From: UBA4132 sp037133675
GTDB lineage: Bacteria > Pseudomonadota > Gammaproteobacteria > Methylococcales > Methylomonadaceae
Reading direction: 5' to 3'
Assembly (NCBI GenBank): GCA_037133675.1
Contig: JBAXNR010000006.1
Span: forward strand, 13,530-77,529
Length of the DNA: 64,000 bases
Within the stretch, counting starts at the first letter, position 1; every line of letters begins with the position of its first letter. The position numbers and the translations under genes were made by a program. Under the pieces are notes generated by a model. The model saw only the letters and a list, made by a program, of their open reading frames with translations, ran no database searches and was not told where the DNA came from. Shown piece after piece: positions 35,198-43,282 of the stretch.

Positions 35198-35413
35198 ATG
35201 ATAAAACAATTTGATGTAATTATTGAAAAAGATTCCGAGGGTAATTTCGTGGCTTCTGTTCCAGCTTTAAGAGGCTGTCATACACAAGCTAAGTCGCTAG
35301 ATGTACTTATGGAGCGTATTCGTGAAGCCATTGAGCTTTGTTTGGAAGTTCAGGGTGAAACACCTGAATCACTGGATTTTGTTGGCATTCAAAGAATTTC
35401 GGTTGCAGCATGA
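35198..35413 (+). CDS. hicB: HicB-type antitoxin (short form)
   Basis: The protein has 71 residues. FDVIIEKDSEGNFVASVPALRGCHTQAKSLDVLMERIREAIEL is the partial RNase H-like HicB fold. This short form lacks the C-terminal DNA-binding helix-turn-helix or ribbon domain, so autoregulation may be absent. It precedes hicA with a four-base overlap, the hicB-hicA order. Confidence 0.9.
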   Translation: MIKQFDVIIEKDSEGNFVASVPALRGCHTQAKSLDVLMERIREAIELCLEVQGETPESLDFVGIQRISVAA

Positions 35414-35634
35414 CATTTTTCCCAAGTTTGACGGGTAAAGCGTTATTGCTTGCCTTGAAAAAAGCGGGGTTTTTATTAGTTCGAGTTAAAGGGAGTCATC
35501 ATTTTATGCAACATACTGATGGACGCTCAACGGTTGTTCCCGTTCATGCGGGTGAAACAATTGGACCTGGATTAATAAGCAAAATACTCCGTGATTGTGA
35601 ATTAAGTCGTGAGCAATTACAAAAGCTCTTATAA
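35410..35634 (+). CDS. hicA: HicA-type mRNA interferase toxin
   Basis: The protein has 74 residues with a double-stranded RNA-binding-like fold. TGKALLLALKKAGFLLVRVKGSHHFM contains the catalytic His in G-S-H-H, followed by TVVPVHAGETIGPGLISKILRD. It cleaves mRNA unless bound by HicB. The pair lies inside a metal-transport gene run between 25-bp direct repeats, which suggests insertion. Confidence 0.92.
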   Translation: MTFFPSLTGKALLLALKKAGFLLVRVKGSHHFMQHTDGRSTVVPVHAGETIGPGLISKILRDCELSREQLQKLL

Positions 35635-35660
35635 ATATCGAAACTTGTCTAACACAAAAC

Positions 35661-35705
35661 TTAGTCGGGTTACGCTAACCCGACCTACAACTAACTCACA
35701 TTGAG
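35661..35705. repeat. REP hairpin and direct repeat right of hicBA
   Basis: GTCGGGTTACGCTAACCCGAC (35664-35684) is a perfect stem-loop with GTCGGGTTA/TAACCCGAC arms. The direct repeat of 35123-35147 follows at 35681-35705, ten bases before the ATPase ATG. The hairpin may end hicA transcription. Confidence 0.65.
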
Positions 35706-35714
35706 AGTTCAGTC

Positions 35715-38165
35715 ATGGATATACAAACCTTCACCCCGATACACTTCAAACTTATACATCAATTAACAAGACGCGTTAGAATTATCTCCCCTGTATTGAA
35801 AAACGATACAGAGCGCGGCACTATTTTTGAAATCATTCTCAAAAAACGCCCAGAAATAAAAAAAGTCCGTTCAGTGATTACGCTTGGTTGTGTGATTATT
35901 GAATTTGATCCTGTGGGATTGCCTAAACAAAACTTATTTATTTTGCTTGATGCCGTGCTAGGCAATATTGGGCAACGAAAAACCGAAGCCCAGACAGCAA
36001 ATAAAAAAGTATTCGATGGCAAAATACAAGAAATTGATTTGGCTGTTGAGGGCATGAGTTGTGCATCTTGTGCCTTACTGATTGAAATGGTACTCCAGCG
36101 CGACCCTAGAGTGAAGAAAGCTAACGTTAATTTTGGCACATCTACGCTGACGGTGCATGGTCAACTATCCAAAGCCGATGTGGATGAAAAAGTAACCAAT
36201 CTAGGTTATAAAACCTTTGCAATGGACACGCTATCGCAAAGAAAAAAGTTAATTGATAGGGAACAAGAGCGGATTATTATTGCCAAGCGGCGTTTTGTTT
36301 GGGCGAGTGTATTAAGTTTTCCTGTGGTTGCAGTTGGTATGACCATGCCGAGCAGCCGTTGGTTACATTGGATGCAATTTGCCTTGACGACTCCTGTGGT
36401 ATTTTGGGTAGGACGCTCATTCTTTATTAAAGCATGGCGGTTAGCTAAACAAGGCACGGCGAATATGGACTCGCTCATCGCTTTAGGTGTTGGTTCGGCT
36501 TACGGTTATAGCTTGCCATCGTTGCTCACTCGTAGAGGGCATCTTTATTTTGAAGCGGGGGCGGCGATTATTAGCTTTGTATTACTGGGTCGTTTTTTAG
36601 AAGAACGCGCCAAAGGCAAAGCGGGCGAAGCAATTCGTCAATTGGTTGACTTACAACCACAAAGCGCAACGCGTTTGGTCGATGAGCAAGAAATGATTGT
36701 TGATATAGATGACATCGTCATTGACGATATATTACTGATTCGACCAGGTGAAAAAATTCCCACTGACGGCATTGTCATTCAAGGCGTATCTACCGTCGAT
36801 GAATCGATGGTGACAGGCGAAAGTATTCCCGTCATAAAAAACGTAGGCAATAAAGTTATTGGTGGTTGTGTCAATGGTAGCGGCGTTTTAAGAATTCGCG
36901 CCACTGCTGTGGGCATGGATACTGTGTTAGCGGGTATTGTTCACATGGTCGATCAAGCGCAATCCACCAAACTGCCGATACAAAAACAAGTCGATAAAAT
37001 TTCAGCGGTGTTTGTCCCAGCGGTGATGTTGTTATCCGCAGCAACGATGATAGGTTGGCTATTAGCAGGCGCATCATTTGGTTTTGCCTTTGGCAGTGCG
37101 ATCACAGTGTTATTAATTGCTTGCCCTTGTGCCTTGGGATTAGCAACGCCAGCCGCGATTATGGTTGGCGCAGGACAAGCGGCACGAGAAGGCATTTATA
37201 TTCGTAACGGCGAAAGTTTGGAAACCGCCGCTAAACTCAATGTGATTGTGTTCGACAAGACAGGAACAATCACCGAAGGTAAACCCAAAGTCACTGATTT
37301 ACTAAAATTATCTCGTCTCAGCGAAAACAAAATCATTGCTTTAGCCGCCTCCGCAGAAAATAATTCTGAACATTTTTTAGGCAAAGCCATTGTTGCATAC
37401 TCCAAAGAGCATGGACTTACCTTGCAAGAATGTAGCCATTTTTACAGTGCAACAGGACGCGGCATTGAAGCAGAAGTAGACGGTAAAAAACTGTTATTAG
37501 GTAATCAAGATTGGTTAGTCGAGCAAGCTGTGGACATCGAAGATTTATTAATCGCTGCCAGTTATTTTTCCGAACAGGGCAAAACGCCAGTATTTATGGC
37601 AATCAATGGCAAAGCCGCCGCCGTGTTTGGTGTTGCCGATAAACCCAGACCACAAGCCATTCATGCCATTAAACATTTACAAAAATTGGGTATTCAAACC
37701 TTAATGGTCACAGGCGATACATTAAAAACAGCCAATTATATTGCGGCTAATGTTGGTATTAAAACCGTGATTGCCAATGCCAAACCCGAACAAAAACTGG
37801 CAATTGTTCAGCAATTTCAAGCCGAAGGCAAAAAAGTCGGCATGATTGGTGACGGTATCAATGACGCGCCTGCGTTAGCCGCTGCCAATGTCGGCTTTGC
37901 GATTGGTACGGGAACAGATATAGCTATAGAATCGGCGGACATGACGCTAGTACAAGGCGATATTGGCAAAGTTGCCTCAGCTATTCAATTAAGCACTGAC
38001 ACTATACGAATCATCAAACAAAATTTATTCTGGGCATTTGCTTATAACGTTATTGCTATTCCTGTGGCGGCATTAGGTAGACTTAATCCGATGATTGCTT
38101 CAGGTGCTATGGCTCTTAGCTCAGTGTCTGTGATTGTTAATTCCTTACGACTCAATAAAAAATAG
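35715..38165 (+). CDS. copA: P1B-type copper/heavy-metal ATPase with N-terminal HMA_2-like domain
   Basis: The protein has 816 residues. Residues 10-90 resemble an HMA_2 fold without Cys, followed by a classical HMA domain with GMSCASC (113-119). Eight membrane segments include the transport motif C470-P-C472. TGES lies in the actuator domain, the phosphorylated Asp514 in DKTGT, and the end has GDGINDAPAL. The CPC motif fits Cu(I) export (P1B-1), and silver is possible. The extra N-terminal domain, matching the separate HMA_2 protein upstream, is unusual. A TauE/DsbD_2-like gene follows after 11 bases. Confidence 0.93.
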   Translation: MDIQTFTPIHFKLIHQLTRRVRIISPVLKNDTERGTIFEIILKKRPEIKKVRSVITLGCVIIEFDPVGLPKQNLFILLDAVLGNIGQRKTEAQTANKKVFDGKIQEIDLAVEGMSCASCALLIEMVLQRDPRVKKANVNFGTSTLTVHGQLSKADVDEKVTNLGYKTFAMDTLSQRKKLIDREQERIIIAKRRFVWASVLSFPVVAVGMTMPSSRWLHWMQFALTTPVVFWVGRSFFIKAWRLAKQGTANMDSLIALGVGSAYGYSLPSLLTRRGHLYFEAGAAIISFVLLGRFLEERAKGKAGEAIRQLVDLQPQSATRLVDEQEMIVDIDDIVIDDILLIRPGEKIPTDGIVIQGVSTVDESMVTGESIPVIKNVGNKVIGGCVNGSGVLRIRATAVGMDTVLAGIVHMVDQAQSTKLPIQKQVDKISAVFVPAVMLLSAATMIGWLLAGASFGFAFGSAITVLLIACPCALGLATPAAIMVGAGQAAREGIYIRNGESLETAAKLNVIVFDKTGTITEGKPKVTDLLKLSRLSENKIIALAASAENNSEHFLGKAIVAYSKEHGLTLQECSHFYSATGRGIEAEVDGKKLLLGNQDWLVEQAVDIEDLLIAASYFSEQGKTPVFMAINGKAAAVFGVADKPRPQAIHAIKHLQKLGIQTLMVTGDTLKTANYIAANVGIKTVIANAKPEQKLAIVQQFQAEGKKVGMIGDGINDAPALAAANVGFAIGTGTDIAIESADMTLVQGDIGKVASAIQLSTDTIRIIKQNLFWAFAYNVIAIPVAALGRLNPMIASGAMALSSVSVIVNSLRLNKK

Positions 38166-38176
38166 AAGGCTGTTAC

Positions 38177-39013
38177 ATGGATCATTCAACAATGGATATG
38201 GGTATGGCGGGCATGGATCATACCGCCCATATAGCGGCTGGTTTTGATTATGGACTGGCTTTTATGGCTGGGGTACTCGGTAGCGGACATTGTTTAGGTA
38301 TGTGCGGTGCGTTAGTGTCTGGCTACTTCATGAATGCAGGTAAGACAAAAAGTTATCTACCGTATTTTTTCTATCAATTTGCGCGTATTTTTGTTTATAT
38401 GCTGGTGGGTTTTGCTGCTGCTGCATTGGGTGTAGTCATGGTATCCAGTGGTCTATTTGGTAAAGTGCAAAGTGTGTTACAAATAACTATCGGCGCGGTA
38501 GTCATCATCCTCGCCTTTGGTATTTTAGGCTGGATTCCCTTTCAGGGGTCGATACGCTTATTACCAATGAAATTACTGCGTAAAGGCTACTCGTCTTCAA
38601 GAACTAAAGGACCCATCTTGGGTGCGTCTATTGCAGGCTTACTCAATGGTTTAATGCCCTGCCCTCTTACCTTTGCAATGGCGGTTAAAGCCACGTCCGC
38701 GCCATCCATTCTTGAAGGTGGCGCGTTAATGCTCACTTTTGGCGCGGGGACATTGCCAACCATGCTGTTTATTAGCTTTGCATTCGGCAAAATGAGCGCG
38801 AGTGTTAGAGGCTTAATGTTGAAGTTAGCCGCTTTTATCATGATTGCAATGGGCTGTAACACCATCTACATGGGCTTAATGTCATACGATCCTGAGACAT
38901 TTATGCACCAGCATTTTATTCATGACATTACCCATGAATTGACTGTAGCAATTGAGCTTCTAAAACAAATGCTCGATTACTTCACCGATATGATTCGTGA
39001 CATTGAGCATTAA
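38177..39013 (+). CDS. TauE/SafE or DsbD_2-like membrane protein (CopA partner)
   Basis: The protein has 278 residues with six or more membrane segments. The N-terminal His/Met-rich tail (MDHSTMDMGMAGMDHTAH) could bind copper. GSGHCLGMCGALVSGYF carries the CxxxC-like pattern and LNGLMPCPLTFAMAVKA the paired Pro-Cys-Pro motif of the 'sulfite exporter TauE/SafE / DsbD_2' family linked to copper insertion (CcoS/CcoI-type neighbourhoods). It lies in the same unit as the ATPase. Confidence 0.85.
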   Translation: MDHSTMDMGMAGMDHTAHIAAGFDYGLAFMAGVLGSGHCLGMCGALVSGYFMNAGKTKSYLPYFFYQFARIFVYMLVGFAAAALGVVMVSSGLFGKVQSVLQITIGAVVIILAFGILGWIPFQGSIRLLPMKLLRKGYSSSRTKGPILGASIAGLLNGLMPCPLTFAMAVKATSAPSILEGGALMLTFGAGTLPTMLFISFAFGKMSASVRGLMLKLAAFIMIAMGCNTIYMGLMSYDPETFMHQHFIHDITHELTVAIELLKQMLDYFTDMIRDIEH

Positions 39014-39108
39014 TCAGGTCACAGTTTTACGTTAAGCCGTTCGTGCTGGGCTGTGAACTTGTCGAACAGTCGAAGCATAAAACAGCTTAACGGTTTCTAA
39101 TCATACCG

Positions 39109-39636
39109 TTATTTTGAAGGCGCAGGGGGCGGTGGCGGTAAACCTGGGGGAGGTGGAGGAATATTCGCAGTCGCTGGCGCGGCTCGCTGGGGGCTTGTGC
39201 CAGAAAATTGTCCAGATACTGGAACTTGATGACCTTTGGCATACATACACTGAATATAAGCTGCATCGTAGCGTTGTTGTACCTCGTTCATAGAGCTACT
39301 CGCGGCACTGGTACCAAACAGACTGCCTGCTACCAAGCCAGTACCCGCACCAATAGCCGCACCGCTACCTCCTCCGAATGCAACACCCGCAACCGCACCT
39401 AACGCTGCACCAACTAAGGCACTTGTAAGACCACTCTCCACACCCGCTTGATTAGCTGTAGTACTGTCAACCTGATAAGACGCGTATTGCCGACAGATGA
39501 CATCATCATTGCGAAACTGGTTAAAAGGAATGCCAGTACCAGGCAATACCATAATATCAGGTCCATTGGGTACGCTGGCACAACCCGTCACTGCCAGTAT
39601 AAGTGTACTCGAAAGCACTATGGAAAAACGTGACAT
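39109..39636 (-). CDS. Glycine-zipper lipoprotein
   Basis: The protein has 175 residues. The lipoprotein signal peptide has lipobox VTGC (Cys19). The middle, about residues 70-110 (SALVGAALGAVAGVAFGGGSGAAIGAGTGLVAGSLFG), is a Gly-zipper helix pair. The C-terminus is Pro-rich (PPPPPGLPPPPP). These features fit outer-membrane-associated YMGG/SlyB-like proteins. It is followed 11 bases upstream by the Gly/His-rich secreted protein, so the two may be co-expressed. Confidence 0.8.
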   Translation of the reverse strand: MSRFSIVLSSTLILAVTGCASVPNGPDIMVLPGTGIPFNQFRNDDVICRQYASYQVDSTTANQAGVESGLTSALVGAALGAVAGVAFGGGSGAAIGAGTGLVAGSLFGTSAASSSMNEVQQRYDAAYIQCMYAKGHQVPVSGQFSGTSPQRAAPATANIPPPPPGLPPPPPAPSK

Positions 39637-39647
39637 ATTATTACTCC

Positions 39648-40121
39648 TTAACGTGGGGCGGGAGGTGTTGGTTCAACTTGTTGCCAACCGTTTGGGCATT
39701 GCTTGACATAAGGGTAATAGCCTTGAGGGTTATTGCAATAATACCAGTAACCTGCTGGATTTTGTTGAACAGCGGGTGCAGTTTGTTGGATATAAACAGG
39801 CGGAGCTACAGGTACAGTGATCACGGTAGGCGGATAGTTATAATAGCCATTACCGTAATAACCACCACCATAGTAACTACCTAGACCATAGCCTAGTCCA
39901 AGCCCCAAACCCATTCCGCCATAGTAGTTGCCATAATGTCCACCCCAACCACCACCATAGTGACCGCCGTAATGTCCACCCCAACCACCGCCATAGTGAC
40001 CGCCGTAATGTCCACCCCAACCACCGCCATAGTGTCCACCACCATACCAACCGCCTCGCGCCCATACAGGGTTACTGGCAATCAGCGCGATGACAACATA
40101 TATCAAGGTAATCTGTTTCAT
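39648..40121 (-). CDS. Secreted Gly/Tyr/His-rich repeat protein
   Basis: The protein has 157 residues from MKQITLIYVVIALIASNPVWA, a clear signal peptide; upstream in-frame ATGs lack a ribosome site. The mature part starts with RGGWYGGGHYGGGWGGHYGG and repeats GGGWGGHYGGHY. The end has PAGYWYYCNNPQGYYPYVKQCPNGWQQV, a short Cys-containing motif often seen in secreted proteobacterial proteins. His/Gly repeats might bind metal. A 36-base tandem unit underlies the repeat. Confidence 0.75.
   Translation of the reverse strand: MKQITLIYVVIALIASNPVWARGGWYGGGHYGGGWGGHYGGHYGGGWGGHYGGHYGGGWGGHYGNYYGGMGLGLGLGYGLGSYYGGGYYGNGYYNYPPTVITVPVAPPVYIQQTAPAVQQNPAGYWYYCNNPQGYYPYVKQCPNGWQQVEPTPPAPR
39937..40044. 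repeat. 36-base tandem repeat in the Gly/His-rich gene
   Basis: Three consecutive 36-base units begin at 39937, 39973 and 40009 (TGTCCACCCCAACCACC start). The third is slightly diverged at its end. They lie in frame and encode GGHYGGGWGGHY-like blocks, so copy number can vary without a frameshift. Confidence 0.8.
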
Positions 40122-40306
40122 AATAACTTCCATCCTGCACATTGCAGGCATCTAAATCTTATTCAACGAAAGGACAATGTGAGCTAGTTTGCACGGTGGG
40201 GTAAACGCCCAGTCACACTTTGATAAGAAGTGCAGGACGGGTATTTCCGTGATGTTGGAAATACCTGCGCAATAAAGTTTATTCCGACTTACAAGGCTAT
40301 GCCGTG

Positions 40307-40663
40307 TTACTCTCCATGCTTATCAATAATTTCCAGCTTTTTCAGCTCTTTAACTTGCAAAATATAGCTAAGTATTGCATTCCAAAATCCAGAACCACCG
40401 CCTGCTAAAAATCCCATAGCAAAGGTTGCTGCTGCACCATTTAAACCAGTGATTTGTGACAAAACTGGGCTTGCAATAAAAGCGGTCACGATTCCGCAAA
40501 CCATCGCTAAAGATTGCAAAATAGCTTTTCTTTTTCCCTCCATTTCTGGATCAGAATTAGCATTATTAAGCCATAAAATCCTACTTTTAATAATCTCGAC
40601 TAACCGCTCAGACGTTATACTTAATGACAGAAGTAATCCGACAATCGCTTCTATATGTTCCAT
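40307..40663 (-). CDS. Small membrane protein of unknown function
   Basis: The protein has 118 residues from an ATG preceded by GGGGG. There are two or three membrane segments (residues 3-18, VCGIVTAFIASPVL and GAAATFAMGFLAGGGSGFWNAILSYIL). The charged central part ERLVEIIKSRILWL and a C-terminal 'KELKKLEIIDK' helix are cytoplasmic candidates. The size and the Gly-rich segment resemble holin-like proteins, but no phage genes adjoin it. The gap of about 415 bases from 40664 to bfd contains no other clear gene. Confidence 0.55.
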   Translation of the reverse strand: MEHIEAIVGLLLSLSITSERLVEIIKSRILWLNNANSDPEMEGKRKAILQSLAMVCGIVTAFIASPVLSQITGLNGAAATFAMGFLAGGGSGFWNAILSYILQVKELKKLEIIDKHGE

Positions 40664-41030
40664 ATATCCCCCTTTAGTAATTAATAACAAACACAACGCA
40701 ATATTGGCGTAGTTATACTGCATAACGCAAGATAAGAATCCCGCTACGCAACCTACTTTGCCTGCTTACCCTTTATTAAAAACTAAAAGGTTGATTGGAT
40801 TCTAAATCTTTAACAAACTCGCCACAAGCAAAACATATTTGTGTAAGCTGACATTATAACCACCAATACCCACAAGGAGAACAACTGCCAGCTGTACAAG
40901 ACCTACCTGACCAAAAAATCCACTGGTACTTGAGATAGCTCTGACTAACGACGGATAAGTGATTCAATCCTATTCTAACGTACTGAAAATTTAAATTGAA
41001 AAATTGCGTAACCAGTCCTTTACTTTTCAA

Positions 41031-41045
41031 TGAGAATTGTTATCA
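41031..41045 (+). promoter_or_regulatory. Fur-box-like site upstream of bfd
   Basis: TGAGAATTGTTATCA matches the 7-1-7 Fur consensus TGATAATNATTATCA at 12 of 14 defined positions, 34 bases before the bfd ATG. Iron-responsive repression of bfd is the usual pattern. Confidence 0.65.
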
Positions 41046-41078
41046 TTTGCGCAAGATTATTTTACATCAGGAGTTATC

Positions 41079-41267
41079 ATGTATATATGTGTTTGCAAAG
41101 GGGTCACTGATAAGCAAATTAAACAAGCTATTGATAACGGTGCTTGCACACGTCGGCAATTGCATCAGTGTACAGGTGCGGGTGGTGTGTGCGGAAAATG
41201 CACGCAGAATATCAGACAAATGCTTGACGAAAATCGCCAATCGAGCCTTATAATACAAGCTGCTTAA
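41079..41267 (+). CDS. bfd: Bacterioferritin-associated ferredoxin
   Basis: The protein has 62 residues from the ATG with an AGGAGT ribosome site. It carries the [2Fe-2S] Cys set: CVCKG (C-x-C) and GGVCGKC (C-x2-C). It delivers electrons to reduce and release ferric iron from bacterioferritin, which is encoded 26 bases downstream. A Fur-like site lies in its promoter region. Confidence 0.93.
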   Translation: MYICVCKGVTDKQIKQAIDNGACTRRQLHQCTGAGGVCGKCTQNIRQMLDENRQSSLIIQAA

Positions 41268-41293
41268 TTTTTTATATTAAAGGCGGTTTGACA

Positions 41294-41758
41294 ATGAAAG
41301 GTGACACTAAAGTTATCGAGTTTTTAAATAAAGCTCTGGAAAACGAATTAACAGCGATTAATCAGTATTTTTTACACGCAAAAATGTATAAAAACTGGGG
41401 CTTGGAGAAACTCTACGCCAAGGAACATCATGAATCTATCGATGAAATGAAACATGCTGATTGCTTGATAGATCGAATTTTATTTTTGGAAGGTTTGCCC
41501 AATGTACAAAATATTGGCAAAGTTTTGATTGGTGAAAATACACCCGAAATGTTGGCTTGTGATCTAAAACTAGAACATTTGGCTGTGCCTGATTTAAAAG
41601 ATGCCATTCTTTATTGTGAAAGCGTTAGGGACTATGTCTCGCGTGAATTACTTGAAGATATATTGGAAAGTGAAGAAGAGCATATAGACTGGTTAGAAAC
41701 TCAACTGGAGCTAATCGAAAAAATAGGCTTACCAAATTATTTACAGTCACAGATGTAA
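41294..41758 (+). CDS. bfr: Bacterioferritin
   Basis: The protein has 154 residues. The ferroxidase ligands are Glu in NELTAINQYF, Glu/His in HHESIDEMKHAD, and Glu/Glu/His in SEEEHIDWLETQ. The Met in DEMKHAD is the haem-binding residue of haem-type bacterioferritins. It stores iron as a 24-mer. It is adjacent to bfd and presumably under the same iron control. Confidence 0.95.
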   Translation: MKGDTKVIEFLNKALENELTAINQYFLHAKMYKNWGLEKLYAKEHHESIDEMKHADCLIDRILFLEGLPNVQNIGKVLIGENTPEMLACDLKLEHLAVPDLKDAILYCESVRDYVSRELLEDILESEEEHIDWLETQLELIEKIGLPNYLQSQM

Positions 41759-41897
41759 CGTATTGTTTAACGCACTTCCATCTGCCATGAATATGTTTAA
41801 TATCGGTTCATTTATACAAATGGATAGTTGAGCTATGCAGTGTTATGTTGTTAAAACGTTGGATGTGACCAATCTTGACGTGTAGTTTAAAGACGAT

Positions 41898-41922
41898 CAC
41901 CGAGGTTTTGAAAACCTCGGTG
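41898..41922. repeat. Perfect hairpin CACCGAGGTTTT-G-AAAACCTCGGTG
   Basis: Twelve-base perfect arms surround a single-base loop, between the convergent bfr and the minus-strand gene at 42006. There is no T-run, so it is either a weak terminator or an RNA-stability element. The core matches that of 171-201. Confidence 0.65.
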
Positions 41923-42005
41923 GTCTCATTAAAAGCACAGTTTCCGTAGATACCCTCCTTATTTTTGGACATCGCCATAGGAAGGTGAGTCATACAAAAA
42001 AGCTA

Positions 42006-42533
42006 TTAATCGTTAGCGTCATTCCAAATTGGGTTTTCTAAATCTTCTTTTTCCAGCTTAATAATATCTTCAGGGTATAAATGCCAAAATGACTTATCAA
42101 TCATGGCATTTTTATAGCTTTCTTTCTTTTCATGGGTGAACGGACACCACCAGTTTTCGACAATTTTAACCATGTAAGCGTGCCATTCAAACAAAGCGAC
42201 ACTGTAAGGGCAGTACCAAGTACAGTTTAAAATCCAGAATAATTTTGATTGTGCCATACTGGCTTTAAAGGAAGCATTCATGGTAATTTGATTTTTTAGC
42301 GTGTAACGATGGCTTGCACGGTCGGGAATAAAATCTGACCACTTTTTAAGATTAGTCGCGCCCATCATGCGTAAGTGGTAGTAAGTCAAATAAGCACTGG
42401 CAATGATAAAAGGGAAGGTGAGCAGTGGTAAGTAAATCAATAACATACCAAATCCACGCCCTAGGACGCTTTTTTGTTGATGAGTCTTGCCGATTTCAAC
42501 ACGGCTAGCTGAACAAGAGTCGCACGCTTTCAT
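42006..42533 (-). CDS. Membrane protein of unknown function beside the Cys-rich mini-protein
   Basis: The protein has 175 residues. The N-terminus has CDSC, then one or two membrane segments (about 28-52, MLLIYLPLLTFPFIIASAYLTYYHL). The remainder contains distinctive blocks: DFIPDRASHRYTLKNQITM, WILNCTWYCPYSVALFEWHAYMVKIVENWWCPF and DLENPIWND. The Cys and His residues in 'NCTWYCPY' and 'WWCPFTHE' may bind metal. I do not recognise the family. It lies 13 bases after the Cys-rich mini-protein and is probably co-transcribed. Confidence 0.6.
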   Translation of the reverse strand: MKACDSCSASRVEIGKTHQQKSVLGRGFGMLLIYLPLLTFPFIIASAYLTYYHLRMMGATNLKKWSDFIPDRASHRYTLKNQITMNASFKASMAQSKLFWILNCTWYCPYSVALFEWHAYMVKIVENWWCPFTHEKKESYKNAMIDKSFWHLYPEDIIKLEKEDLENPIWNDAND

Positions 42534-42546
42534 TTTTTTATTATCC

Positions 42547-42744
42547 TCATAGTTGAGTGGTTAAAGAGAGTTGGATATTATCATCATGAATGATGTCACC
42601 ATCATTAAGCAATTGATAAATGCTCATACAGCCTGCACAGCAAAACGTTTGTAGCCCTTCTTGAGTAGTGACTGAAAAACCTTCAATCTCTACTGCCAGC
42701 CCACAAAGTGTGCAGGATTCTTGATGTTGTTTTGTGTTTCCCAT
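42547..42744 (-). CDS. Cys-rich metal-binding mini-protein, paralogue 2
   Basis: The protein has 65 residues with CTLCGLAVEIEGFSVTT and FCCAGCMSIYQLL, the same C-x2-C plus C-C-x2-C layout as the protein at 33839-34009. It resembles the metal-binding segment at the N-terminus of cation P-type ATPases, here free-standing. It sits with a Cys-containing membrane protein, so this small unit may be a second metal-handling module. Confidence 0.75.
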   Translation of the reverse strand: MGNTKQHQESCTLCGLAVEIEGFSVTTQEGLQTFCCAGCMSIYQLLNDGDIIHDDNIQLSLTTQL

Positions 42745-42754
42745 AGTGATTCGA

Positions 42755-43282
42755 TCACAGCCTTATGATTTTTGTATAAATAGGACAGGTTTCTTGGTGT
42801 GCGCCAGACAAATAAGCGGTGGATATTAAAAACTCATTGACGATTTCGCCACCTGTAAATAAAAACGTGTTTTTAAATAATTTTATCCATTGTTCTTTAG
42901 TCAATGTTCGGTAACTATCCAGCCACAGATTAAATGAACCATGCTCTTGTTGTAAGACCAATAGTCGTTGTGCATTGACAATGGCTGCGTTAATTTTTAA
43001 GCGATTCCGCACGATACCTGCATCCGCCATTAATCGCTGGCGATCTGTCTCGGTGTAATGAGCAACCGTTGCAATGTCAAAACCATGATATGCGGCATGA
43101 AAATTTGCTGCCTTTTTTAAAATCGTTGTCCAAGATAAACCCGCCTGATTGATTTCCAGTACTAAACGGGCAAATAACTGATTATCATCAGACAATGGAA
43201 AACCATATTCGGTATCGTGATAACGTTTATGCACTGAATCTTCGGGTTCATTCATCGCATAGTGGCAATAACTTTGTGCCAT
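42755..43282 (-). CDS. tag: DNA-3-methyladenine glycosylase I
   Basis: The protein has 175 residues; E. coli Tag has 187. The zinc ligands fit C6 in SYCHYA, His in RYHDTEYG, and His/Cys in LSGAHQETC. LVLEINQAGLSWTTILKKAANFHAAY is the base-binding helix-hairpin region. It removes 3-methyladenine from DNA. Keeping C6 requires the ATG at 43282, so the gene overlaps prmA by 35 bases. Confidence 0.9.
   Translation of the reverse strand: MAQSYCHYAMNEPEDSVHKRYHDTEYGFPLSDDNQLFARLVLEINQAGLSWTTILKKAANFHAAYHGFDIATVAHYTETDRQRLMADAGIVRNRLKINAAIVNAQRLLVLQQEHGSFNLWLDSYRTLTKEQWIKLFKNTFLFTGGEIVNEFLISTAYLSGAHQETCPIYTKIIRL

Noticed and set aside
39937..40044. CRISPR-like regular repeat
   Set aside because: The 36-base units are contiguous, without spacers, and lie in frame inside a gene for a Gly/His-rich protein.
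39936..40187. Repetitive STPTTTIV-type ORF on the + strand
   Set aside because: It is the opposite-strand shadow of the Gly/His-rich secreted protein gene.
40860..40930. Possible short gene (NNCQLYKTYLTKKSTGT) upstream of bfd
   Set aside because: It is only 17 codons with no start in context. It was treated as non-coding.
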